Assembly: GCA_030770535.1 (NCBI GenBank)
Contig: JASVEC010000006.1
Span: forward strand, 1,888,826 to 1,952,825
Length of the DNA stretch: 64,000 nucleotides
From: Batkoa obscura
Lineage: Eukaryota > Entomophthoromycota > Entomophthoromycetes > Entomophthorales > Batkoaceae
Reading direction: 5' to 3'
Shown piece after piece: positions 11,291-22,947 of the stretch; the stretch's first letter is position 1; each line of letters starts with the position of its first letter. Made by a program: the position numbers and the translations under genes. Under the pieces are notes generated by a model. That model was not told where the DNA came from, searched no databases, and was given only the letters and a program-made list of their open reading frames with translations.

Positions 11291-11625
11291 AACATATGAT
11301 TAAAAAAACAAAATAAATAAAATAAGTCTTTAAGTTAAATTTTTATATTTAATTTTAAGCTTTTTAAATTTAGCTAATCATACATTAAAGACTTACAAAT
11401 TTAAAAACTTAAAATTCGGATTAATTTCTAGTTAAATTCTGAAACCAATTCGGACATTCCAATATATTACTTGAAGTATGAAAAGGCTTAATCGAGTTCA
11501 AAAAACGAACCAAAAACTACTTAAAATAATTTTCCTAATATGGTAAATTAAAAAAATAGCTTTAGAAATGTTATATTTGAAAATCAAGGCTCTTATAAAG
11601 ATTAAAATATACATAATCAATGCAA

Positions 11626-12089
11626 TGTGAAAGTTGGTACTCAGTAGTAGGAGTTAAAAGTAGTTCTTGGTTAATTAACTTGCCTTGAGTTGAACGGTCT
11701 TAGTTTATATAACTAGGATAGACTTAAATTGATAGGAATGATACGTAATAAGCTACGAATTATGTAAAACAAATAGAATAGAAGATATTACTGTAAAATC
11801 TACGTAAGATATTGTCAGAAAGACTTAATGACTTTATTAATGGTACGATATCAGGGAATAATTCAATTAAAAAACCTCAGGTTATCATGTTGAAGAATCT
11901 CTTTTATACTCCAACAAGTATGGATATCAAAACGAGAAGATAATATCCTTTGCAATGTGAAGTTAGAAAGTCTCGCAGCAAATCAAAATAAGGGACTCTG
12001 AATTGATTGCGTCTGAACTTGAGAACATAATAACTTAAGTGATTGTTATGTTATAATCAATCCGAGAGCTGATAAAGCAATATTTCACA
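11626..12089 (-). mobile_element. Solo LTR, opposite orientation to the copy at 9488
   Basis: 464 bp from TGTGAAAGTTGGTACTCAG to GCAATATTTCACA. It resembles the copies at 9488 and 55196. Flanking 4-mers differ, so no intact target duplication is left. Its right edge coincides with the start of the inverted-repeat arm at 12090. Confidence 0.75.
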
Positions 12090-12285
12090 GTTATAAAGCA
12101 GTCAGTAATAAACATTTTTTAATAAAGTCTTATAAAGATATGTATTTATTTACATATTATAACTTTAACTAATATTAATATATAAGTTATATTGATAAAA
12201 GTTTTGCTAATTTGGGAATTTTTATTAAATTTAATAAAAATTCTGCTAACTTATAATATAAATTATAATAAAATAATTTAAAACT
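12090..12285. repeat. Right arm of the 190-bp imperfect inverted repeat
   Basis: Reverse-complement partner of 8290-8481 (for example ATTGATAAAAGTTTTGCTAA here against TTAGCAAGGCTTTTATCAAT there). No coding capacity. Confidence 0.65.
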
Positions 12286-14040
12286 GTATTAAATACTTTT
12301 GCTTTTTAAAAAATTGTTTTTATAAAACTTTAAGCAAGGTTTTTAAAATGCAAAACATTTAAAAATTAAATCTTTTAATATACAAGTTATATTTAAATTG
12401 TTTTTTCTAATATTTGCTAATTTTTCTAAAATAAATTTAAATATTAATGTAACATTTATCAAAAAGCAAATATAATCAGATTTTTTAATATAGTTAGTTT
12501 AAAAGTTTGGTTTAATTTTTATCTGATTTAGATTTTCAGCAAAAATCGTAAATTAAGCACAAACTGTTATAAAGTTATTTGTTTTTTTGCTTAATTTTAA
12601 TATTGCTTAATAAGAACGTTTTTTTATCCAGCATCTATTTAAAGAAATTTAAAAATTTACACTATACAGAAAATAGACAAAAAAGTGAATTGGAAAATTT
12701 TATTCTTAATTTTAAAATGCTTGCTTTGCAATATTTGAAATAGCTCTAATAACTGTAACTTACTATACCATTTAACATATTTTAATACTAAAATCTTTTG
12801 TAATATTACGTCAATTGATATTGTGTATTGCTTATTGCATTATTATAGTAAAGCATTGTGTATTTTGTTTTTAATAAATGATTTTAATCAAATGGCAAAA
12901 ATACCAAAAGTGGTAGTTTCATTCTTTAAATCGTAAATGTTCCATGAATTCTACCAAATCACCAGTGGACCTGTCCTAAGGAATTAATATAACAAAAGTC
13001 AATAGGTAACCAGACAGGTATACTAACAAATCTAAATTATTAACAGATTATCACCTTTAATAAATTATGTATTGTAAATTGATTTGTTCTACCATTTACA
13101 AATCAATTATATAGTATATTTGTTAATTGTGATAAAATAGTAAACACCGAGAGTCGACCCTTTATATATTTTTGGACATTTCATAATAGCGCGTGCTATG
13201 AATCTCATGAATTAGAATAAATTTGCTAAAATAATACTTTAAGGGATGTATATTATATAAAATATTAATCATTATTTTTATTTCTAACTCCTTTGATTAA
13301 ATTTAGGTGTCTGATTGTTTGGTTAGTTTTAATTGCTAATTTAGCATTGGATATATATTTCTAAGGAAACTTCGATAGTCTAGTATTTAATATTAGCAGT
13401 AGATTAGAAACTTTGTTGGAACTTTTTGTTCAATGTATTTAAATAGCCTTGATATAAACAAACAATACAAAGCATTAAAAGTAACTAATTTTTTAAGATA
13501 TCATTTGATGAATTAATTGTTTTTTGTGACTTTACTCTAAAATATTCAATTATGGAACATTGTTTGCAGTATTTTTTGACTTTTTTTACAAACATATAAC
13601 AAGCCTTAAGTCATATAGATTTTATTAATAGTTGCTTTTAGTAATTAAATTTCCTAAAGAAAAGGTGGCATGAAAGAGTGAACAATTAGCCTTTTCGCTT
13701 TAAAACTGAAACATTTATCACTACTTCTTTAAATAACAAGCATTTCATTATAGCCAAGACCTTTTGTAATACAATCCACAGGCTGAGGAAAATGAATTAA
13801 TAAAAAAATTGGAACTAAACTATCATAATTAATGTTTGTGTATCAAATAAAAGTTACGTTTTGCCAAAAATGGACCAAACAGGTTTAATATTGATGCCAC
13901 ATTTATTTACATAAGTATAGAGTGATTATTATAAAAATAATAATCGTGCATGAAATAATCAGACATATTTAAACGAACAGATGTTACATTGTTGTTTGAT
14001 TTTTAATTTGGATTTATTTAAAGTAGTTTTGCAAATCAAG
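12286..14040. other. Intergenic, AT-rich, no gene seen
   Basis: About 1.75 kb upstream of the second 7TM gene. I see no conserved coding motif, MITE or LTR copy in it. Confidence 0.55.
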
Positions 14041-14943
14041 ATGGCAAGCTTTTCTCCTTTATTCTTTATCTCCTTCTTATTAGTAGGGATTTCAGCAATA
14101 GTAAACTCTTTTCTGATTTATTTTGCAACCAAAATTAGACCGAGAACAAATGATATTATTATTGTTATTGCCCTTGCAACTATCGAGTTAGTTTTCCCAG
14201 TTGTAAAGATAACTAATACGGTGTACCAAATTACTACAGGTGTTAATATTATACATAGTGAGTTAGGGTGTCAAGTTAATGGATCATTTTTAAATCTTCT
14301 TTATTTCCTTGAAATCATGTTTTCATACTTTTTAGCAAGCGAAAGACTTTCAAAAATTACAGGTAGACCACTTAGCAGGCTCTTTATGATCCCTTTCTTT
14401 TCAGTGATTGCTGGCTTTTTCATTTTGATTATTTGGGTAGCAATCAGAGGTGATATGTCTGCTTATCCAGCCGACTTAACCTGCTTTGCTGACCCATTTA
14501 AATCCACTGTTGCTACAATTACTTTCTTTTATTTTATTGCTGCATGTTATTATGCTACAATCTCTATTGTGTACTGCTACTACAAACTATCACGTGAAGT
14601 ATTAAAAGCATACGATTTTGTTGATCTTGAGCTTCGTGCAACAAATGGTACAGTAAATGACACAAAATCACGCTCATGGAATTATAAACTTGCTTCGTTT
14701 AAAATTTATCTCACTATGGCTATCTATTGCTCTTTGATGTTAATCTCAGTAACTTTTTTGGTAACTATACAATATGGACCAAAAGTAACTATATCTCAAA
14801 TAGGTTTTAATAAATTAGCTGATATACTTACGATCTTGTTCTTCCTTATCGGGCTTACCTCTAACTCAGTGTTGCTTATGATGCTGCACACTGGTGTAAA
14901 CAGAGAAATGAATGCTTTTATATTAAAATTTAAAAGAAAGTAA
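14041..14943 (+). CDS. Rhodopsin-like seven-transmembrane protein, copy 2
   Basis: Intronless 300-residue protein, a close paralogue of the gene at 6705. Shared features include the TM2 block IELVFP, the TM3 Cys (LGCQVNG), SERLSK at the end of TM3, the loop-2 Cys (LTCFAD), KLSREVLKAYDFVDLEL in loop 3 and TSNSVLLMMLHTGVNREMNA in TM7. An in-frame ATG 60 bases upstream (13981) would add 20 residues, but the ATG at 14041 aligns with the paralogue's start and is preferred. The strongest conservation between the two copies is in the third cytoplasmic loop and TM7, where coupling would occur. Role as a chemosensory receptor is inference. Confidence 0.85.
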   Translation: MASFSPLFFISFLLVGISAIVNSFLIYFATKIRPRTNDIIIVIALATIELVFPVVKITNTVYQITTGVNIIHSELGCQVNGSFLNLLYFLEIMFSYFLASERLSKITGRPLSRLFMIPFFSVIAGFFILIIWVAIRGDMSAYPADLTCFADPFKSTVATITFFYFIAACYYATISIVYCYYKLSREVLKAYDFVDLELRATNGTVNDTKSRSWNYKLASFKIYLTMAIYCSLMLISVTFLVTIQYGPKVTISQIGFNKLADILTILFFLIGLTSNSVLLMMLHTGVNREMNAFILKFKRK

Positions 14944-15468
14944 TATAACTCAAGTGAATCGGAACAAATTAATTCAAATGGCTTTTTAATTAAATACAGT
15001 TAATAATCATAATTTTATTTCTAAAACATTTTAGTTTACTTGTTGATTTATGCATTTATTTAAATACTAATACCCAAAGGGCATGTCAAGGATTCTTTAC
15101 ATTTGGGGATGTATTTTTTTGTTTGAGAATTTTACCAACAATCTTTCCACTCAAATGGCGCTTAGAAAATGAAAAAAGTAATGAAACCAAAAAAAACACC
15201 CTCATTTTTTATTTTGTAATTCATATTCTATCTATTTTTAGAGCTACATTATAATGATTATGTCTTTATTTAGGCTAAAGATATAGAGTAAATCTTATCT
15301 CCTGGATGTATGTTTTTTAAAGTAGATTTCTACTAAGGCTCTGGTTTTAATTTTATGATAAAGGTTTTATTCAGGTTAGGCTAAAACCAACTAATTATTT
15401 TTTATAATGTAATATTAATAAAAAGTCAAAAAGCTTTAAAATAATGTTTAATTTATTGTAAAATTGGT
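14944..15468. other. Intergenic with MITE copy 4
   Basis: AT-rich spacer between convergent genes; only the MITE at 15104-15204 is recognisable. Confidence 0.6.
15104..15204 (+). mobile_element. MITE copy 4 (about 100-bp TA family)
   Basis: Starts TGGGGATGTATT, ends ACACCCTCA. It is flanked by TT rather than TA, so the target site has changed or was atypical. Core intact. Confidence 0.85.
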
Positions 15469-16170
15469 TTATTCAATTTTATCAGAGATACCTTTTAAGT
15501 TAACAGCTAATTTATCAGAAATAAGATCATGTTTTGCGTGAACAACTAATAACTTATCAATAGCAACTTTAGCTGCTTTGGGATTTTGCTTATAGGTTTC
15601 CGAGGATATCTTACTGACATACTTGGATATTTTCTTATTATTAGCATAAGGTTTAATTACAACATCACGAATTAATTCACCAGTATGTGAATCTTGGCTT
15701 GCTATTTTATCTAAGGAAGAGAATAAATTGTTGACTACTTCTGAATCGTTTTCCAAAATATCTGCAACTGTTTCCACGACCTTTGGAGTAAGATTGGGTC
15801 TATCAGCAAACCCAGCTCCAACACCAGCAATTGATACAAATACTTTCATCGTAGGCTTCATAACAAATTTAGTAACTTGTCTGGCAAGCTTCCCTCTGTC
15901 GGTTTTTTTTACATAACTATCAGCAGCATTTAGGGCGTCTGCTTTCAGCTGTACTGTTGCAGGCACCTCAACGGGGGCAGCATCTTTATTGCTGTTCTTT
16001 TTTCCAAAATTGAATAACTGAGGCATAGCGTTAACATTAAAATCACCCATAATATTGAAGTCCAGCTCCTCACCTTGTATAAATCTTAGACCAGTTCTTT
16101 TTAATTTATTAAAACCTAGTCCATAACTTCCAGTTACTAATAACACGCTTATTAATGTTATACTTTTCAT
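15469..16170 (-). CDS. Putative secreted protein, family unknown
   Basis: Single-exon frame of 233 residues. The first 17-18 residues (MKSITLISVLLVTGSYG) form a clear signal peptide: a Lys, a hydrophobic core, then small residues for cleavage. The mature part is alanine-, lysine- and valine-rich and probably helical. It has no Cys, no transmembrane segment and no catalytic motif I recognise. Mid-protein blocks such as VSIAGVGAGFADRPNL and LIRDVVIKPYANNKK look structured. It lies in the repeat-rich block between 7TM genes, near a second small secreted protein. Secretion is well supported; a role in host or environment interaction is only a guess from context. Confidence 0.75.
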   Translation of the reverse strand: MKSITLISVLLVTGSYGLGFNKLKRTGLRFIQGEELDFNIMGDFNVNAMPQLFNFGKKNSNKDAAPVEVPATVQLKADALNAADSYVKKTDRGKLARQVTKFVMKPTMKVFVSIAGVGAGFADRPNLTPKVVETVADILENDSEVVNNLFSSLDKIASQDSHTGELIRDVVIKPYANNKKISKYVSKISSETYKQNPKAAKVAIDKLLVVHAKHDLISDKLAVNLKGISDKIE

Positions 16171-17272
16171 TTTTTTTGAAAAAATAGCATAGATAAATAA
16201 GATGTTTTTATTTATTTGTTATTTTTTAAATGAAAATATTGATCTTCTTTTGATAATCCTTAATCATTTTGATTTTTTAATTGTTTTTTAGTATATAATT
16301 TAATATTGTTAATTTTGCCCTGATAAAGCGATTAGTTCTTTTTGGTTGGTCTTGATATTAATTTTTTGATTATTAGTGTATACTAAACAAAGCCATATTC
16401 TTTCTTTTTTGTAGATCACTCAAAAGAAAATCAGAAAATCAAAATAGTAGTATTGCCTATTAAAACAAAATTATAAATAAATATAAAATTTTAAACAAAC
16501 AAGATAATCCTTATTAACTATTAGTACTATGAGTAGAAGTATCGCCTTTCAAAGCAGAAAAAAAATAAGTTAGAAAGGATGACAGTAGCATCGTATTAAC
16601 CAGAGGTAAGTTTAATATACAACTGCCCCAACTTTATTGCGATTTGATTTTTGGTAGTTCCTAGAACCATTTACCTTTTATTTGGCTTATTTAATGGCTG
16701 TTCGTAGATTTTAGTATGATTTTGGCAAAATTTTATTCTTAAATGAACGATTAGTTAGGTCGCAGTAGATTTACAGCAGTTGTATATAAAGAGACTTCAT
16801 AAGCAATCTTTTATTTTTTAATTTTTTTGATTCCACGTCCATAAGGACGTGATAGTAAATTTTAACCTTATACATGAAATTTATATAATGTTGGCTATAA
16901 AATCGATTCTATCAATTAGCCTTTCCAAAATATTTAATAATTTTAAATGATTAAAACTGTAAATAATATAGCTTTATTCAAAAGCCTTTGCTAAAATTTA
17001 AATATTTGTGTAGTACATTTGGAAATATCACTATAAAGAAAGCTACATGTTGATTCGAGGATTTGTTATTTTATAAAAATCTATTGGAATACTATCAGAC
17101 AACAATATTATTTACGCTATGATACATTCGTAATAAGTATAAAAATTATAGTTCAACCATTTTATTAAATATTCTAAAATAAAACCCAAGAACAGAAAAT
17201 CTTATATAAAATCTTACTTTTATTTAAAGTAGCATTAAACAATTTGGATACTTTTACCTAGTTCCCTGGTTA
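16171..17272. other. Intergenic, AT-rich, no gene seen
   Basis: About 1.1 kb between two secreted-protein genes on the same strand. No motif, MITE or RNA gene recognised. Confidence 0.55.
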
Positions 17273-17542
17273 TTATTCAGTAGTATCTTGAGATTCAGCT
17301 TCTGGTGCAGATGCAGCTTTAGCTTGTGTTTTAGCTTTAGGGGCGCTAGGTATAGCATTATGAAGATCAGGGAGTTGAAGCCTCTTTGCAGCACTTTGTA
17401 TTCTATTTAATATACTTGAACCACTAAATAACCCATTACCCTTCTTAGGTCCAGAGCCGGTAGCAGCATTTCCAATATCTTCACAAACAATAAAGTTGGC
17501 TAATAAACCAAACAAAGCAATAGATACAATTCTGAAATTCAT
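17273..17542 (-). CDS. Small putative secreted protein, 89 residues
   Basis: Intronless. Residues 1-20 (MNFRIVSIALFGLLANFIVC) are a convincing signal peptide, with a likely cleavage just after the Cys. The mature part is short and low in complexity: Gly/Ser/Asn-rich, then a small amphipathic helix (ILNRIQSAAKRLQLP), then an Ala/Pro/Lys/Glu-rich tail ending DTTE. It has no conserved domain and only the single Cys near the cleavage site. It could be an intact small secreted protein or a truncated larger one. GC content is higher than the surrounding spacer, which supports coding. Confidence 0.65.
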   Translation of the reverse strand: MNFRIVSIALFGLLANFIVCEDIGNAATGSGPKKGNGLFSGSSILNRIQSAAKRLQLPDLHNAIPSAPKAKTQAKAASAPEAESQDTTE

Positions 17543-18681
17543 TTCTAATATAGCAAATATAAAATATAAAATATAAAATAATGTTATAAAATAAATTTAC
17601 AAACAAGCTTTTATTTAGATTGTAATGATTTGCATTCTCAATCCTAAACTGATCAATTTTATGTAATAAAACTCATACGTAAGTTTAATATTGAGGATTT
17701 TCTTTTACCAATTGTCCTTTGCTATTTTTAAATTTAGGAATAAACTAACCATTACACTGTTCAAGCTTGGATGTGTGCTAGCTAACCGTTCACTTTAAAA
17801 TAAAAATTAAATCAAGGAGCATCAGATTAGCATGATAGAACAAATATTTAGTTAGAAAATTCATCATTTGTCAGCGTACATTCGAACTTAAACAGCTGCA
17901 TTAGTTATTTTTAAAATTTAAAAAAGTAGCAAAAAAGGGTAACAGGTAAAAAGCATTCCCATTATTTAATTGTAGAATTTTCACTTTAAAATTCGATTCA
18001 TCATTCAATTGTTTCATCTCATTTTAGCTTTGTTTATTTAAGTATAATTCAATAATATAATAACGATAATAATGATAACAATAGTTGAGTAAAATTGTTA
18101 TGTAAATTTTATAATATACGATCTACTTTTATCGTTATAAAAAAGTTATTAAACCAGGCTTAAAGTGAAGACCTCTGTTATAATTATCCATTTAGTAACT
18201 TCTACTAATTTTAATTATTTTCAATTATTGTAAACAATTTATGTTGATATTGATGAAAATAAGTTTAAATTTAAAATGGCTAAAGCTACAAGGCTTCCCT
18301 AAGAGTAATTAGCACGAAATTTCAATGATAAGTGGTTTTTGGTTAGAACAGTGACTTCATTTTTTGAACTTTTTAATAAAGAACTAATTTTATTAAAAAT
18401 TAGCAGTCGCTTTGCAAAAGTAACCTTTACTGTTGCAATCTGTTATCCTCAACATAAAATGCCTGTAATTTTTTTGAAATTTCACATCACTACTTTTGGA
18501 AAACTTTATATTTAATAAAATAACACTGTTATTCGAAACTTTAAATATTTATATTAACGTTTATGATTTACAAGTGAAAGTTTAAAGTTAAATTTGGATT
18601 TAGCTATCATACAGTATAACACAATAATAATAATTAATAAAAATATAAACATAAATAGATCAAACAACCTTTAAATGAATT
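17543..18681. other. Intergenic, AT-rich, no gene seen
   Basis: About 1.1 kb between the small secreted-protein gene and peptidyl-tRNA hydrolase. Nothing recognisable. Confidence 0.55.
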
Positions 18682-19479
18682 CTATTGTTTAACACCCTTT
18701 AAATAATCAAGAATGTAATGAACTAACTTAGGATATAGCTGCTCGTCTATAATTTTTCGTTCCTGATAAGTGAAATTTTCAAGAACGTAGTTTGCGATTA
18801 CGTCTTTATCTCTTGATTCAGGTCTAGATATACCAATCCTTAATCTAGCGAATTCCTTTTTATATTAAATAAATAAATATGAGCATAAATGAGAACTTAA
18901 TATAATCTTACGTTTACATTGAGGCATTTAATTATAGAGCTGATCCCATTATGACCACTAGATAGAAATTATAGTATTTATAAAAATTATAGATAATATT
19001 TACTTTGCACTTCCTTTTAGTTTCAATGAAAATTTACCTAGGTCTCTTTCAAGGTCATCTTGAAGAACTAATAATTGGTTTTTGTTTAATTTTTCTGATT
19101 TCACTGGATAGAATTATAAATTAAAATAATAAATGATTTAATGAATAAATACTTGAAGCTTTAATGGATATTCCACTTAAATTCATATAAGTCTCTGGCT
19201 TTAATAAAATAAGTTCAGATCCATTGTTCACTTCATTATTATTTAAATTAATTATTCGTTTACATATATGAGATTGAAGGTGTTTATTATATTGAAATTT
19301 CATTCCAAAGTCTAGACTCAATTTATCAATAATATTAAATCCTATATTATGTCTCGTATTAGCATATCTTGATCCTGGATTTCCCAATCCTACTATCTAT
19401 TTAGTTTTAAGGTATTATTTAGCTGGCTGTTGTAGAATTATTGTGTATTTTGTACCATCAATTTAGTTAGATTTGTCAT
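18682..19479 (-). CDS. PTH1: Peptidyl-tRNA hydrolase (Pth1 type)
   Basis: Releases tRNA from peptidyl-tRNAs that drop off the ribosome; in fungi the Pth1 type is usually mitochondrial. Five exons can be joined in frame: 19479-19456, 19396-19153, 19103-19004, 18957-18912 and 18855-18682, with introns of 46-59 nt. The product is 195 residues, the family's usual size. Signature blocks are intact: VGLGNPGSRYANTRHNIGF (with the Asn and catalytic His), KPETYMNLSG, LLVLQDDLERDLGKF and GHNGISSII. The C-terminal RLRIGISRP also fits. The start ATG is separated by an intron after eight codons and leaves almost no presequence. It is a core gene isolated within an accessory block. Confidence 0.93.
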
Positions 19480-20118
19480 TTTGATAAAAAGTTCTTAAAC
19501 TCATTTTTAAAAAGTTGTCTATTAAACTATTCATCTATGATTTGATTGGATTATTAAAATTTAGTGTATTTGAATAATATTTTGAAGCTGGAGTGCTCGC
19601 TTTACATTACATTTGAGCTTAATTGTTTCTTGAAAGTTTTTAAGTTAACAATCCGGTTATTAAAAAACATTATCTCTTTTATTTTCCTTCTCACTCAGGC
19701 TTTTCTTAACTCTTTGAATGAGAGAATCACTTGGTTAAAAGTTATTTGGGTTTTTTGTGAAATTTACTATCTCCTTGAAAGCTTATCGAAGCATAGTGTA
19801 CTCTTCATTAGTTCCCTCTTTCTGAAAAAGTAATACTATCGATTATAATTCTATACATTCCAAAGTAATTTCTTTCGATTGTACTTTCCTTGGAGTACCA
19901 AATTTATGCACCATAATTTGACAGATAAGCACTTGGGCCCATATACGTTTGAAAATCAAAGTAAAGACATCAAATAAGAAATGCCACTAAAAAAGACAAA
20001 TTGAAATCATAAACTATAACTAAAGGAAGTATGTATGCGTCTCCTTAATGTCTCTCTTATGAATTGCTGTTTGCTGAGTAAATGGTTTGAAGGATCAGAA
20101 ATCTAACTCCACAGGTTT
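19480..20118. other. Upstream region, no supported gene
   Basis: Contains a 5'-less open frame at about 19564-19833 without recognisable motifs. It may be part of the decayed LINE that follows. Confidence 0.4.
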
Positions 20119-20938
20119 GTGGCAATCACATGCAAAATTAATGCTCACGTTTTTGGCCCCCCTACTAAAGCTTTTATCTTCAACACCAATCCCTGCATGC
20201 AAAATATGTCAGTCGTTTTCCTGCCTTCCACATTTCTTTACACGTTAAAAGGCTTCTGGAATAATTTCATCTCCTTGTTTCTCAAGAGTAACACTAATGA
20301 CAACATCAGGGAGCTATCTAATAAGGACCTATATAAAATATTGACCTCGCCTAATCCTCATATGAGTGAACTTTTCTCGACTATCATAATCAATTCTCAA
20401 TTCTTCCCCAGATTAAGATCCTACATTTGATTAGCATGTAATAGTGTCTATATGTCAGGAGCCAGGCGTATTCATTCGCTCCCATTAGCACCTGACTGTT
20501 GCATGTTATGTCTCGCAAAACAAGTAAATACTAGTCATAGGTTTATCTCCTGTCCATTTGAATCTTCACTATGAATCTCTATTTGGGATTCCTTTTTCCT
20601 AAAATTTCCTCCACAACTCTCCATCATAGAAGATGTTGCATCACTCCTTACAGACAAACCCAAGTATAAGGTAGCTCCTTTTTCTATAATGTTATTCTCC
20701 ATTTTTCTTCTCATCTGCTACTCCCACTGACCTCTTTCCAGGCTGCTGGGACCTCTTCTTCAACGAACTTCGTCTCTCCATTGCGCGACTTGCACACAAA
20801 AAGGATACTATCAAATCTTTGATTCCTTTCTTTCGTAGTGGATTTGGAAAATCTATGATAATGGCTTTCACTCACTTTTGTGAAAGCCGGTCGCTCTTTG
20901 ACTTTGTCCCACCTCAACACCTTACCTCCACACATTTA
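20119..20938 (+). mobile_element. Decayed 3' part of a LINE (non-LTR retrotransposon)
   Basis: Plus-strand translation of 20119-20580 ends with a Cys/His cluster, CCMLC..NTSHRFISC (about 20507-20560). This matches the CCHC motif found near the C-terminus of many LINE ORF2 proteins. A second open block (20720-20938) contains IARLAHKKDTIKSLIPFF and CESRSLFDF, plausibly the extreme C-terminus. There are at least two interruptions. The reverse transcriptase and endonuclease domains are not found, so this is a 5'-truncated fossil. Clade unknown. Base composition is notably less AT-rich than its surroundings, which supports an imported origin. Confidence 0.45.
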
Positions 20939-21182
20939 TTAACTAATAAAACATATAGACCTACAGTCTCTGAATTTTTAAAAAAACTACTTTTCAAAAA
21001 GAATGCATATATATTTATATAGACTTATAGTCTTAAGAAATTAATGACTAACTAAAACAGTTTAAAATATACATTAGTCAAAACATTAAAATAGGCACAA
21101 CTTTATTTAGCCAAATGTAAATATTTTAAAGGAGCATACGAGTATGATAAGAGCATCGGGTATAAAGAGTTTAGGAGACAAT

Positions 21183-22280
21183 AAATTATTGGGATTTGAA
21201 ATGTTTCGAATTTTCTTTAAAGAAGGCTTCAATAGTCATGGGCATTTTGTCTTTACCTAATGCCTTTTTCAAGTCCTCGGGATTACGTTGAATTTTACTT
21301 TGAGCCACAACATCATAACAATCAAGGGCAAGTTCAATGGAGGCTTGTTTTGTATCTTTGCTCTTCATCAAGTACTCGTTGGTCTCTTGACGAGATGTGT
21401 TTTGATACTTGTAGTCAGCACCTAAAGTTTTCCTAACAATCTTTGCTATTTATTCTCCATTAATACACTCGGGACCTAATTTTGGTTATCACTTGATCAT
21501 TAAAAAACAGAACCTAGCCTTATCAGAAAAAACAACTCGCTTAACGCCCTCATCATATTCACCAACATCATCATGTGCTATTACAACGTTCACGAATACC
21601 ATGGCACAATCTTTAGAGCAAACAGGAACAAACTCTTTATTTTCAGTAGAAAATGCTAAAGTTCCTTGCCCTTGCATCATTGGCACTTGAAGTCTAACCT
21701 CATCTTAGAAAATATCAGCACTATTGAAATCGATTTAATTCAGAATTTTTTAACATACGGGGGTGTATTTTTTTGTTTAAGAATTTTACTAACAACCTTT
21801 AGACTCAAATAGCGCTTAAAAGGTGGAAAAAATAATGAAACCAAAAAAAACACCCTCATATGTGCATACCTGACTATATATTTACATTTACATTTAACGC
21901 AAGTCTTTGGAAGGCATTTCTATACTTCATGTAAGACCCCTGATATTTTCCCATGGGAATGTTTAGCTCCTTTCCATGAAACCAACCCAGCACATTGTAC
22001 ATTACAATCTTGTACTGCTTTGATGGTAGATTTAACACTCTCTAAATCAGTGTCTCCTGAGGGTAATAAAAGAACCTCAAACTTATTATCAACGATTTTT
22101 TTAGTACTCTCGTAACAATCTTTTTCGAGAGAGAAACTTCATGACAACCTTTTAATCCTTTTTCTCATTCCATTCCACATTTTTCAGTTTTACAATAGAG
22201 GCTAACCACAAGTTTATCGATTTTCTCCTTATGACGCTCATTTAGATATTTAACTACATTGCAGTCTTTAAAATGTTAGA
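21183..22280 (-). pseudogene. Decayed gene of unknown function, split by MITE copy 5
   Basis: Reading minus, an upstream block (about 22280-21900) gives HFKDCNVVKYLNERHKEKI, VVSLYCKTEKCGMEWEKGL and, with frame changes, GKELNIPMGKYQGSYMKYR. After the MITE (21759-21858) come MMQGQGTLAFSTENKEFVPV, AHDDVGEYDEGVKRVVF and, past stops, ECINGE, GADYKYQNTSRQETNEYLM and IQRNPEDLKKALGKDKMP. The polar, Lys/Glu-rich make-up and repeated Cys look like a former soluble or secreted protein. Several stops and frameshifts rule out a functional copy. I do not recognise the family. Confidence 0.5.
21759..21858 (+). mobile_element. MITE copy 5 (about 100-bp TA family)
   Basis: Starts CGGGGGTGTATTTTTTTG, ends ACACCCTCA, flanked by TA. 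It sits inside the decayed gene at 21183-22280. Confidence 0.88.
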
Positions 22281-22947
22281 ATATATCTCAATGATTAAAT
22301 AAAAAATAAACCAAAGGTTGATTATTTAAAGCCGCGAAAATTCGATGTTTATCGCTATTTCCCAACATGGCTTTTAAAACTGTTAATATACACAATGACT
22401 ATTCAATATAGATAAACCATATAATAACTTTTTCTATTTATGAAGTACAACTTAACATTTTGTAGAGCTTTATATACTTTGGTATTTTTGAATGAGGTTA
22501 TAATTACATGCGCACTTGCTAATGTTTAATATCATATTTACCTCAATATTTTTATTAGGGTTAGTTTAGTGTAAGTTATTTAAAGTATGGTATGATAATA
22601 ACTTTGTAGCTTAGAGCATCTTTTTTACATTATAACATGTAATTACTTATTCATGATTAAATACAAAACCCTACCATATTTATACTAGTTAACTAATACT
22701 TTATTGAAAAGATCGTGTTGTATTTAACTATAATTTTTTAATTGGTAGATGTCATAAATGTTTATATAAATAATATAATAACTTTATAATAATTATTTTA
22801 TAATGATTTATTTGTTTGAAAGTTTTGACTTAAATCATAGGTAATTTGACACAATTTACACTAATTTAAAATTACTCTGCTTATAAAAAACAAGCTTAAT
22901 AAGTTAAGGTATTTATTATAAAAAAGAGATACTGTAATTTTATCATA

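Larger units (their letters stand above)
8251..11462 (-). mobile_element. TA-flanked DNA transposon, decayed, carrying two LTR insertions
   Basis: The ends are inverted: TGGGGGTGTCCGAATTGGTT at 8251 and, on the other strand, TTGGAATGTCCGAATTGGTT from 11462 inward. The last 15 bases are identical and continue TCA. TA lies on both outer sides (8249-8250, 11463-11464). The interior encodes a broken transposase on the minus strand. Two LTR copies (9488-9969 and about 10928-11290) sit inside it, so without them the element would be near 2.4 kb. TA target sites point to a Tc1/mariner-like integration rule, but the protein does not look like a standard Tc1 transposase. I leave the superfamily open. 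Confidence 0.65.
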
